Positions 1 to 6,285 of a stretch of DNA of 7,029 nt are shown here, piece by piece. The notes below the pieces were generated by a model. It made no database searches. It was not told the origin of the DNA and was given only the letters and a program-made list of their open reading frames with translations. Numbering within the stretch: the stretch's first letter is position 1; each line of letters begins with the position of its first letter. Both the position numbers and the translations under genes were made by a program. The stretch comes from Acidobacteriota bacterium (lineage in GTDB: Bacteria; Acidobacteriota; Terriglobia; Terriglobales; SCQP01), in NCBI GenBank assembly GCA_021823305.1, contig JAKAOE010000094.1, positions 1-7,029 of the forward strand, given 5' to 3'.

Positions 1-8
1 TCCGATCT
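1..8. other. Probable residual sequencing adapter at the contig edge
   Basis: The first eight bases, TCCGATCT, are identical to the 3' end of the standard Illumina TruSeq adapter, which ends GCTCTTCCGATCT. Read in the frame of the permease that follows, these bases together with the next two produce a TAG stop at 8-10. From base 9 onward the translation fits the RND permease family: the bases AG can complete a CAG codon, followed by L-P-Q-A-A-S-L-Q-R-T, a usual family pattern at this site. The adapter match is seen directly; that it is an artefact is an inference. An eight-base match could occur by chance, but its exact position at the end and the frame break it causes make an artefact likely. 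Confidence 0.75.
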
Positions 9-10
9 AG

Positions 11-1477
11 CTCCCCCAGGCCGCCTCGCTGCAGCGCACCGCCGCCGCCGCCCGCCGGGTCGAGAACATTCTCAAGCACATGCCCGGCGTGCGCTACACC
101 ACCAGCGTCATCGGCTTCAGCCTGCTCAGCTACGTGCAGAGCAGCTACAACGCCTTCTTCTTCGTCTCGCTCCAGCCCTGGGACACGCGCCACACCCGCG
201 CCGAGCAGTTCGAGGCCATCAAGGCGCGGCTCAACCGCGAGCTCAGCCGCCTGCCGCAAGGCACCGCCTTCGACTTCTCCCCGCCCCCCATCCCCGGCGT
301 CGGCACCTCCGGCGGCGTCACCATGATGCTGGAGGATCGCGGCGGCCACGACAACGCCTATCTCGCCACCCAGGTGAACCGCTTCATGGCGGCCGCCCTC
401 AAGCAGCCCGAGATCGCCTCCGTCAACTCCTCCTTTCTGCCCGCCGTGCCGCAGGAATACGTCCATGTGGACCGCGCCCAGGCGCTCAAGCAGGGCGTCC
501 CGCTGGCGGATATCTACAACACCCTGCAAACCTTCATGGGCGGCCTGTTCGTCAACTACTTCAACGACTTCGGCCGCCAGTGGCAAACCTACGTCGAGGC
601 CGCCGGACAGTACCGCGCCAACGTCTCCGACGCCAGCCAGTACTTCGTCCGCAACGCCGCCGGCCAGATGGTCCCGGTTACCGCCTTCGCCCGCTTCGAG
701 CCCCGCACCGGCCCCGAGTTCGTCACCCACTACGACGAATATCCCTCCGCCCAGCTCAACGTCAACGCCGCCCCCGGCTACAGCTCGATGCAGGCCATGG
801 CGGCGCTCCAGCGCGTCTTCCGCCAAACCATGCCCAGCACCATGGGCCTGGGCTACATCGGCATGTCCTTCCAGGAGCAGAAGGCCGCCCAGGGCGTGCC
901 GCCGGCGGCCATCTTCGCCTTCGCCCTGCTGTTCGTGTTCCTCATCCTGGCGGCGCTCTACGGCAGTTGGTCGCTGCCCTTCAGCGTCCTGCTCAGCACC
1001 CCGGTCGCGGTCTTCGGCGCCTTCGGCCTGCTCTGGCTGCGGCGCGCCGTGCTGCTCGCCATCGAGCCGGCCTACATGGTCACGCTCGAAAACGACGTCT
1101 TCTCGCAGATCGGCATGGTGATGCTCATCGGCCTCGCCGCCAAGAACGCCATCCTGATCGTCGAGTTCGCCAAGAGCGCCTATGACCAGGGCACGCCCCT
1201 GCTCGAGGCCGCGCTCGAGGGCGCCCGCCTCCGCCTGCGACCCATCCTCATGACCTCGTTCGCCTTCATCCTGGGCTGCGTGCCGCTCTGGATGGCCACC
1301 GGCGCCGGCGCCGTCTCCCGCCAGATCATGGGCACCACGGTCATCGGCGGCATGCTCGCCGCCAGCCTGCTCGGCATTTTCCTCATCCCGCCCTTGTTCT
1401 ACGCCATCGAAAAGCTCTCCGGCGCCAAACGCCCACCCGCCGCGCTCGCCGCGCCGGCGTCGGGGGAGGGCGCGTAG
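11..1477 (+). CDS. RND multidrug efflux permease (HAE1/AcrB family), C-terminal half, cut by contig start
   Basis: This is the inner-membrane, proton-driven pump subunit of a tripartite efflux system that expels hydrophobic or amphiphilic compounds. About 488 residues are present, roughly the second half of a protein usually near 1050 residues. The early part matches the second periplasmic porter region (PGVRYTTSVIGF, then FFFVSLQPWDTR, and GLFVNYFNDFGRQWQ at about 543-587). The last five transmembrane helices follow: ALLFVFLILAALYGSW near 925-971, GLAAKNAILIVEFAK at 1130-1174, and the RLRPILMTS...GAGAVSR region near 1231-1321 before the last helix. Compared with AcrB, the stretch between the second and third of these helices (about 1035-1105) looks a dozen or so residues longer. 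The tail after the last helix is Ala/Pro-rich. An ATG at 80 lies inside the conserved porter domain and is not a real start. Coding begins before the window. The stop abuts the start of the outer-membrane factor gene. Family is certain; substrate is unknown. Confidence 0.93.
   Translation, partial: LPQAASLQRTAAAARRVENILKHMPGVRYTTSVIGFSLLSYVQSSYNAFFFVSLQPWDTRHTRAEQFEAIKARLNRELSRLPQGTAFDFSPPPIPGVGTSGGVTMMLEDRGGHDNAYLATQVNRFMAAALKQPEIASVNSSFLPAVPQEYVHVDRAQALKQGVPLADIYNTLQTFMGGLFVNYFNDFGRQWQTYVEAAGQYRANVSDASQYFVRNAAGQMVPVTAFARFEPRTGPEFVTHYDEYPSAQLNVNAAPGYSSMQAMAALQRVFRQTMPSTMGLGYIGMSFQEQKAAQGVPPAAIFAFALLFVFLILAALYGSWSLPFSVLLSTPVAVFGAFGLLWLRRAVLLAIEPAYMVTLENDVFSQIGMVMLIGLAAKNAILIVEFAKSAYDQGTPLLEAALEGARLRLRPILMTSFAFILGCVPLWMATGAGAVSRQIMGTTVIGGMLAASLLGIFLIPPLFYAIEKLSGAKRPPAALAAPASGEGA
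1465..1469 (+). promoter_or_regulatory. Shine-Dalgarno site of the outer-membrane factor gene, inside the permease gene
   Basis: GGAGG lies in a purine-rich run (1462-1470) and ends eight bases before the ATG at 1478. It is within the last codons of the permease, so ribosomes ending the permease at 1475-1477 stop on top of the next initiation region. This supports translational coupling and fixes the start of the downstream gene. Confidence 0.75.
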
Positions 1478-2899
1478 ATGCCGCGGCCCTCGAACCCCCG
1501 CGCCTGGCTCGCCTTCGGCCTCGCCGCCCTCGCCGCGCCGCTGCTCGCCGGCTGCTTGATGGGACCGAACTATCGCCGCCCCGCCGTGGCGGCGCCTCCC
1601 GCCTACCGCGGCGCCGCCCCCACCCCGCCCGCTCCGGGCGCGGCTTCGCTCGGCGCCGAGCGCTGGCCGGCGGTGTTCCGCGACCCCGTCCTGCAGCGCC
1701 TGATCCGCACCGCCCTCGCCCGCAACTACGACCTGCGCATCGCCGCCACGCGCGTCGTCGAAGCGCAGGCCGAGCTCGGCATCACCCGTGGCGCCGAACT
1801 CCCCACCGCGGCCGCCGGCGCCAGCCTCTTCGCCGAGCGCAATCCCAAGATCTCGCACGTCTTCCCCGCCTACACCGTCAAGGCCGGCGGTTTCAACCTG
1901 AACGCCGTCTGGAACCTGGATTTCTGGGGCCGCTACCGCCGCCAGACCGAGGCCGCGCGCGCCCAACTCCTCGCCACCCGCTGGGGCCGGCGCGCCGTGC
2001 GCGCCACGGTGGTCGCCGGCGTCGCCGCGGCCTATTTCCAACTGCGCGCGCTTGACCTCGAGTTGGGCATCGCGCGCCGGACGCTGGCCGCGCACCAGGA
2101 CTCCCTCCGCTTGGAGCGCGTGCTGCAGGCCCATGGCGGCGCCTCGCTGCTCCAGGTGCGGGCCGCCCAGGAACTGGTCTATCAAGCCGCGGAGCAAATC
2201 CCGCTGCTGCAGCGCGCCGGCGCGCAGCAGGAGGACGCCATCCGCTTGCTGCTCGGCGAAAACCCGGGGCCGATTCCGCGCGGCTGGACCCTGGCGCAAC
2301 AGCCCAACCCGCCCGCCGTTCCCGCCGGCCTGCCCTCCCAGTTGCTCGAACGCCGGCCCGACATTCTCGAGGCCGAGGCCAACCTCATCGCCGCCAACGC
2401 CGATATCGGCGTCGCCAAAGCCGACTTCTTTCCCCGCATCACGCTCACCGGCTTGGGTGGTCTCGAAAGCTACGCGCTCAACCAGTTGTTCCACGGCAAC
2501 GCGCGGCAGTGGAACACCAACCTCTCGGTCTCCCAGCCGATCTTCGAGGCCGGCGTGCTGCGCAACGGCCTGCGCTTTACCGAAGCCCAGAAACAACAGA
2601 TGGTGCTGGCCTACCAGCAGGCCATCCATCAGGCCTTCCGTCAGGTCTCCGACGCACTCATCGCGCTGCACCGCGACCACCAGTACGCCACCCAACAGCG
2701 GCTGCTGACCCGTGCCGCCGCCGACGTCGAGCGGCTCTCGGAGGTGCGCTACCGGCACGGCGGCGCCAGCTATCTCGAGGTGCTGACGAATCAGACCAAC
2801 TACTTCGCCGCCCAGCTCAATCTGGCGCAGGCTCAGCTCGATGAACGCCTGGCGCTGGTCGAGGTCTACACCGCCCTCGGCGGTGGCTGGAAGCCGTAG
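1478..2899 (+). CDS. Outer-membrane efflux channel lipoprotein, NodT/OprM (TolC-like) family
   Basis: This is the outer-membrane factor of the RND pump: a trimeric barrel with a long periplasmic alpha-helical tunnel that carries substrate out of the cell. It has 473 residues, normal for the family. The N-terminus is a lipoprotein signal: a short basic region, a hydrophobic stretch (about residues 9-24) and a lipobox LAG-C with the lipidated cysteine at residue 26. The usual NodT-family start GPNYRRP follows. Two outer-membrane-efflux repeats can be recognised, about residues 70-260 and 285-465. The second opens with the hallmark LLERRPDILEAEANL (from residue 289), then IGVAKADFFPRITL. The C-terminus carries YLEVLTNQTNYFAAQLNLAQ and ends near LGGGW. 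It begins directly after the permease stop (zero gap) with a good ribosome site, so it is in the same operon. It ends 13 bases before the stop of the convergent small membrane gene. The drug or metal exported cannot be told from the sequence. Confidence 0.95.
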   Translation: MPRPSNPRAWLAFGLAALAAPLLAGCLMGPNYRRPAVAAPPAYRGAAPTPPAPGAASLGAERWPAVFRDPVLQRLIRTALARNYDLRIAATRVVEAQAELGITRGAELPTAAAGASLFAERNPKISHVFPAYTVKAGGFNLNAVWNLDFWGRYRRQTEAARAQLLATRWGRRAVRATVVAGVAAAYFQLRALDLELGIARRTLAAHQDSLRLERVLQAHGGASLLQVRAAQELVYQAAEQIPLLQRAGAQQEDAIRLLLGENPGPIPRGWTLAQQPNPPAVPAGLPSQLLERRPDILEAEANLIAANADIGVAKADFFPRITLTGLGGLESYALNQLFHGNARQWNTNLSVSQPIFEAGVLRNGLRFTEAQKQQMVLAYQQAIHQAFRQVSDALIALHRDHQYATQQRLLTRAAADVERLSEVRYRHGGASYLEVLTNQTNYFAAQLNLAQAQLDERLALVEVYTALGGGWKP

Positions 2900-2912
2900 G
2901 CCCCGAGCTGCC

Positions 2913-3140
2913 TCACTGGCCGGCCAGCCGCCGCTCCCGTCGCAGCGTGCTTACGCCCAATACCGACCATAGCGGGCAATAGCCCACCAACCCGCTCACC
3001 ACCGCGATCCCGCCCAGGACATAGCCGGCCATCGCCCAACCGCCCTTCAACACCTGCGCCAACCCTAGGACGACCAGGATCATCCCACCCACGTACCGGA
3101 TGGTCATCTCGTTAATGCCGACGTTGCGCGCCATAGCCAA
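2913..3140 (-). CDS. Small two-helix membrane protein, YgaP-like transmembrane domain (DUF2892)
   Basis: A 75-residue protein with the layout of the YgaP-like transmembrane (DUF2892) family: an N-terminal NVG-x(5)-R motif, a first hydrophobic helix at about residues 16-31, a short Gly-rich turn, a second helix at about 36-53, then a conserved GYCPLWSVLG segment with a single cysteine (C55), and a basic tail. In other bacteria this domain stands alone or is fused to a rhodanese; its role is poorly known, so none is assigned. Two starts are possible: TTG at 3140, with GAGGGG (3146-3151) five bases upstream, or ATG at 3134, which is two codons shorter with the same site eleven bases away. The ribosome-site spacing favours TTG, while codon preference favours ATG. 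It is the last gene of the - strand group but follows a 168-base spacer, so it may be transcribed alone. CTGGCCGGCCAG at 2916-2927, within its last codons, is a perfect 12-base palindrome. Confidence 0.85.
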   Translation of the reverse strand: MAMARNVGINEMTIRYVGGMILVVLGLAQVLKGGWAMAGYVLGGIAVVSGLVGYCPLWSVLGVSTLRRERRLAGQ

Positions 3141-3308
3141 GGTTTCCCCTCAGGTGTGCTGCACCTTGGGTGTTGCACGCCCTGCGCCAAAGCTATATCC
3201 CTCGACTTCAGCGGTTTGCTGACGCGAAGCCCATCCGGTTCAGGCTACGATTGCTGATTTTGCCCCAGCGCACTGGGCCATAATCCCCAGGCGCCATGGC
3301 CTGCCGAA
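3141..3308. other. Intergenic spacer between stress protein and small membrane protein genes
   Basis: This 168-base stretch is the longest non-coding part of the window and looks less GC-rich than the genes. It holds the 23-base palindrome described separately and a short inverted repeat, CCCAG (3264-3268) and CTGGG (3273-3277), around a four-base loop, downstream of the stress protein stop. No T-run follows that hairpin on the - strand, so it is not a convincing intrinsic terminator. The spacer most likely carries the promoter of the small membrane protein gene, but no promoter boxes stand out. Confidence 0.5.
3156..3178. promoter_or_regulatory. Imperfect 23-base palindrome upstream of the small membrane protein gene (possible operator)
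   Basis: On the + strand the outer arms are GTGC (3156-3159) and GCAC (3175-3178). The inner arms are CACC (3162-3165) and GGTG (3169-3172), around a three-base centre, with a two-base mismatch between outer and inner arms on each side. The element lies 16 to 38 bases upstream of the TTG start at 3140, where an operator or a 5'-leader hairpin could sit. A weak -10-like TATAGC reads on the - strand at 3192-3197, just upstream of it, but no matching -35 box is clear. The symmetry is seen directly; any regulatory role is a guess, and I recognise no known regulator site. Confidence 0.3.
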
Positions 3309-4229
3309 TTATGCAACTGCGGACACGTCCCGCGCCGTTTCCGGCGCCGTACTGGGAATCACCAGCACCGGGCAGGCGGCGCGCGCAATGATCCGCTGTG
3401 CCGTGGAAGGTAGGCGCAACGCCAGCCCGCCGGCCCGCCGCGCACCGATCACGATCAGGTCCGCGCCGCGTTTGCCCGCGACCGCCGGCACCTGTTCGTC
3501 CGCGTCGCCCGCCGCGATCTCATATTCCACTTCCGCCCAGGTCGCCGCCGCCGCCGGCACCGTCGCCTGCAGCGCCTCCACGTAGCTTTTCGCCAACGCC
3601 AGCCCCTGAATCCGCTCCAGATCGTGGGGCGGCGCCGCGTGCAGCAGCACCAGCTTGGCCTCGAACTCCTGCGCCAGCGAAGCCGCATACTCCGCCGCCG
3701 GCGCGGCGTGCGGGGAAAGGTCGGTGGCGTAGACGATCGTCCGCATCTCCGGCGCCCCTTCCTTCTGCCGCCCGGGCCCCACCACCAGCACCGGCAGTGT
3801 CGCGCGCCGGAAAATTTCCTCAGCGCCCGAGCCCAGCACCGCGTGCGCCCATCCTTTGCGCCCATGGGTGCCGGCTACGATCAAGTCCACCTTCTCCTTG
3901 CGGATGTACGCCTCCAGCGCCGGCCACAGCGGCCCTTGCAGCGCGGCCGTTTTGGCCTTCACCTGCCCCACCTCCGAGTCCTCGGCCAGCACCGAGAGAT
4001 GATCCACCGCAAAATCCCGCAGCCGGGCATACGTGGATTCGCTCACCTCCGGCACCGCGCCTTCTCCCGCCATCTCTTCATTGACCACATGCACCAGGTG
4101 CAGGGTCGCGCCGTAGCGCGCTGCCAGCGCCAGAGCGATCTCAAACGCCCGATCCGAAGTGGCGGAGAAATCGGTGGCCAGCAGGATGGATTCAAACCGC
4201 ACTCGCCGCCCGCTTGCGACGTTCGTCAT
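3309..4229 (-). CDS. Tandem-domain universal stress protein (UspA family)
   Basis: A cytoplasmic stress protein of 306 residues made of two UspA domains in one chain. Domain 1 (about residues 12-152) has the strand ILLATDFS with the usual acidic residue D20, and a complete nucleotide-binding motif G-2X-G-9X-G-S: G120, G123, G133, S134. Domain 2 (about 162-294) starts with TIVYATDLS (D170) and ends in CPVLVIPS, but its motif has decayed: G262 is kept, R265 replaces the second Gly and P274 the third. Only domain 1 is therefore expected to bind ATP in the usual way. The ATG at 4229 is chosen because AAGAGG (4239-4244) lies nine bases upstream; a TTG at 4253 would add eight residues but would swallow that site. 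It lies 60 bases after the L-2-hydroxyglutarate oxidase gene and probably shares its transcript. Proteins of this type help cells survive starvation, oxidative stress or low oxygen; the specific role here is unknown. Confidence 0.93.
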   Translation of the reverse strand: MTNVASGRRVRFESILLATDFSATSDRAFEIALALAARYGATLHLVHVVNEEMAGEGAVPEVSESTYARLRDFAVDHLSVLAEDSEVGQVKAKTAALQGPLWPALEAYIRKEKVDLIVAGTHGRKGWAHAVLGSGAEEIFRRATLPVLVVGPGRQKEGAPEMRTIVYATDLSPHAAPAAEYAASLAQEFEAKLVLLHAAPPHDLERIQGLALAKSYVEALQATVPAAAATWAEVEYEIAAGDADEQVPAVAGKRGADLIVIGARRAGGLALRLPSTAQRIIARAACPVLVIPSTAPETARDVSAVA

Positions 4230-4238
4230 GGTGGCGTG

Positions 4239-4244
4239 CCTCTT
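4239..4244 (-). promoter_or_regulatory. Shine-Dalgarno site deciding the start of the universal stress protein
   Basis: The - strand reads AAGAGG here, nine bases before the ATG at 4229. It supports that ATG over the TTG at 4253, since the longer reading frame would run through the site. Confidence 0.6.
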
Positions 4245-4289
4245 AGGCCTCAAGATGCGCGCAGCCGCACCGGCGGTCTGTGTCCTCCG

Positions 4290-5507
4290 TCACGCCGTGG
4301 GAAACTCCGCCAGCCGCGCCGCAAGTTCATCGCCGATCGCCAGCGACGCCGTTGCCGCCGGCGACGGAACGTTGAGCACGTGCAGGAACCGGCCGTCACG
4401 CCGCACGCAGAAGTCGTCCATCAGCTTGCCGTTGCGCAGTACCAGTTGCGCTCGTACGCCCGAGCCGCCCGGCAACGCCTCCTCCGGTCGCAGCTCCGGC
4501 AACAGTCCCTGCAGCGCCCGCACGAACGCGCCCCGGCTGAGGGACCGCCATTGCTCCCCGAGCCCTTTGCGCCAGTAGCGCGCCGCCATCGCCCAGAATC
4601 CGCCGTAGCCCAGCATCGCGCCAAGCTCCGCCAAATCAGCGTCCCAGCGCCGGTACCCTTCCCGCCGCCACGCCAGCACCGCGTTCGGCCCGGCTTCCAC
4701 CCCGCCACCCACTCGCGGTGTGAAGTGCACGCCCAGGAAGGGAAACCGCGGGTCCGGAACCGGATACACCAGCCCGCGGAGCCAACCCGCGGCGCGCGGC
4801 GCCAACACGTAATACTCGCCGCGAAACGGCAGCACTCGCACCTCCGCCGGCCAGTGCCCCGAGGCCAACGCGGCGATGCGATCCGCGTACAGACCGGCGC
4901 AGTTGGCCACCTGGCGCGCACGCACCGTGCCCGCCGTGGTCTCCACCACCACCGCCGGCCCATCCGGAGCGAAGCCGCGCACCGCCGTCCCGGTGCGCAC
5001 CTCGCCGCCAACGGCCGCGATCTCGGCGGCGTAGCTCCGCGCCACCGCCGCATAGTCCACGATCGCCGCCGTCGGCACGTGCAAGGCTTCCACGCCCGCC
5101 ACGTGCGGCTCCAACTCCGCCAGCGCGGCGCGATCCAGCCGCCGCAGCCCCTCGACACCGTTTTCCCGCCCCCGCCGCTCGATCTCGCGCAAGCCGGCCG
5201 ACTCCGCCTCGTTCCGGGCGACGATCACCTTGCCCGGCATCGCGATCGGCAGGTTGCGCTCGCGGCAATACGCGATCATGCGCCGCGCGCCGGTGACACA
5301 CAATCGGGCTTTCATCGAGCCCGGCCGATAGTACACGCCGGTGTGCACCACGCCGCTGTTGTGCCCCGTCTGGTGCGCCGCAACCGCCGGCTCCTTCTCC
5401 AGGACCACCAGCTTCAACCCAGGCTGCCGCGCCAGGACCGCTCGCGCCAGCCCCAGCCCCACAATGCCCCCACCCACGACCGCCACATCCCAGTCCGCGC
5501 CACCCAT
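4290..5507 (-). CDS. lhgO: L-2-hydroxyglutarate oxidase (FAD-dependent, DAO family)
   Basis: This flavoenzyme oxidises L-2-hydroxyglutarate to 2-oxoglutarate. It acts on a by-product that arises when malate or lactate dehydrogenase reduces 2-oxoglutarate, or on the intermediate of glutarate breakdown. From the ATG at 5507 it has 405 residues, close to the E. coli enzyme. The N-terminal FAD fold is clear: GGGIVG at residues 12-17 and the acidic residue E37 ending the second strand (LVVLEKE). The LhgO signature follows, HNSGVVHTGVYYRPGS at 49-64. Further marks are IVDY in the middle and PSPAATASLAIG near the C-terminus. These set it apart from glycerol-3-phosphate dehydrogenase and other DAO enzymes. 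Start choice: ATG 5507 lies one base after the stop of the preceding dehydrogenase gene and has GGCGG (5515-5519) seven bases upstream. The ATG at 5525 would add six residues and overlap that gene by 17 bases without a good ribosome site. Translational coupling is likely. No glutarate hydroxylase gene (csiD) is visible, so metabolite repair is the more likely role here. Confidence 0.9.
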   Translation of the reverse strand: MGGADWDVAVVGGGIVGLGLARAVLARQPGLKLVVLEKEPAVAAHQTGHNSGVVHTGVYYRPGSMKARLCVTGARRMIAYCRERNLPIAMPGKVIVARNEAESAGLREIERRGRENGVEGLRRLDRAALAELEPHVAGVEALHVPTAAIVDYAAVARSYAAEIAAVGGEVRTGTAVRGFAPDGPAVVVETTAGTVRARQVANCAGLYADRIAALASGHWPAEVRVLPFRGEYYVLAPRAAGWLRGLVYPVPDPRFPFLGVHFTPRVGGGVEAGPNAVLAWRREGYRRWDADLAELGAMLGYGGFWAMAARYWRKGLGEQWRSLSRGAFVRALQGLLPELRPEEALPGGSGVRAQLVLRNGKLMDDFCVRRDGRFLHVLNVPSPAATASLAIGDELAARLAEFPTA

Positions 5508-5508
5508 T

Positions 5509-6279
5509 TCAACGCCGCCCTTCATGCCAGTTGCGCATCACCCAGCCCACCGTCCGCGCCGCCGCCGCGCGCGGCAGCCAGCGCACCGCGGCGGTCATCG
5601 CCCGGTTCCCCGCCCCGCAAACCACGATCGGACGCCGCGCCTTCAACCCGCGCAGCGCCAGCGCCGCCACCTGCTCCGCGCTCTGGCCGCGCCGGCCGCG
5701 GATGCCGGCCGCGGCGAAGAAATTGGTCTCCGTCGGCCCCGGGCACAACGCCATCACGTGGATCCCCTCCGCCCGCAGCTCCGCCCACAGCCCCAGGCTG
5801 AAGTGCAGCAGGAACGCCTTGGTGGCCGCATAGGTCGCCATGTAGGGCACCGGCAGGAAGGCGGCGGTCGAGGCCACCTGAACGATCGCGCCCTGTCGCC
5901 GCCGGCGCATCCCGGCCAGCACACCGTGCGTCAGCGCCACCGCCGCCGCGGCATTGACCTGCACCTCCTCCAGCTCGCGCTCCAGCCGCAGGCCGCCAAA
6001 GTCGCCGCCGCTTCCCAGGCCGGCGTTGTTCACCAGCAGGTCCACGTCCCAGCCGCGGGCGCCCACTTCATCCAGCAGCTCGCCCGGCCCCGCCGGCTGG
6101 CTCAGGTCCGCCGTCACGCACTCGATCGCCAGTCCCGGCCGCAGCAGCCGCGCGCGCAGGCGCTCCAGATCGTCCCCGCTGCGCGCGCTCAAGATCAGGT
6201 TGCGGCCCTCGGCCGCCAGCGCCACCGCCAACGCCGCCCCGATTCCACGGCTGGCGCCGGTGACGAGAGCGTAGTCCAT
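5509..6279 (-). CDS. Classical short-chain dehydrogenase/reductase (SDR), DltE-like
   Basis: An NAD(P)-dependent oxidoreductase of 256 residues, standard length for a classical SDR. All key elements are present: TGASRGIG (residues 7-14) in the first Rossmann loop, D58 in the adenine-contact position, NNAG (84-87), and the catalytic tetrad N109, S137, Y150, K154 (Y-A-A-T-K). CPGPTET follows at 179-185. R33 after the second strand suggests NADP(H). The C-terminal stretch with a WLPR motif followed by a hydrophobic-basic helix resembles SDRs of the DltE group (COG0300), often loosely attached to membranes. The substrate cannot be predicted. It starts six bases after the msrA stop without a clear ribosome site, so its translation probably depends on reading of msrA, and it ends beside the lhgO start. 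A link to repair or detoxification of carbonyl compounds is suggested only by its neighbours. Confidence 0.93.
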   Translation of the reverse strand: MDYALVTGASRGIGAALAVALAAEGRNLILSARSGDDLERLRARLLRPGLAIECVTADLSQPAGPGELLDEVGARGWDVDLLVNNAGLGSGGDFGGLRLERELEEVQVNAAAAVALTHGVLAGMRRRRQGAIVQVASTAAFLPVPYMATYAATKAFLLHFSLGLWAELRAEGIHVMALCPGPTETNFFAAAGIRGRRGQSAEQVAALALRGLKARRPIVVCGAGNRAMTAAVRWLPRAAAARTVGWVMRNWHEGRR

Positions 6280-6285
6280 CGCGCA

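Noticed and set aside
80..82. ATG at 80 as the true start of a short transporter
   Set aside because: Conserved permease sequence continues upstream to base 11, and the ATG falls within the porter domain. The apparent stop at 8-10 is best explained by adapter sequence.
465..1185. Two + strand frames (465-1121 and 580-1185) overlapping the permease
   Set aside because: Low-complexity Ser/Pro/Arg/Ala translations in alternative frames of a clearly identified gene; no start signals or family motifs.
3262..3279. CCCAG-CGCA-CTGGG hairpin as terminator of the stress protein gene
   Set aside because: The stem is only five pairs with a mismatch just outside, and no T-run follows on the - strand.
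4230..4289. Separate promoter or terminator between lhgO and the stress protein gene
   Set aside because: No -10/-35 pair and no stable hairpin with a T-run was seen in these 60 bases; only the ribosome site is supported.
4636..5301. - strand frames within lhgO (4636-5301 and 4421-5158)
   Set aside because: Arg/Gly-rich shadow translations of the lhgO gene in other frames, with no recognisable domain.
3624..5801. Open reading frame of 725 codons on the + strand, antisense to the Usp, lhgO and SDR genes
   Set aside because: Its translation is dominated by Arg, Pro, His, Ala and Gln with no family resemblance, and it lies opposite three well-recognised genes. Long antisense frames are expected in GC-rich DNA because stop codons are rare there.
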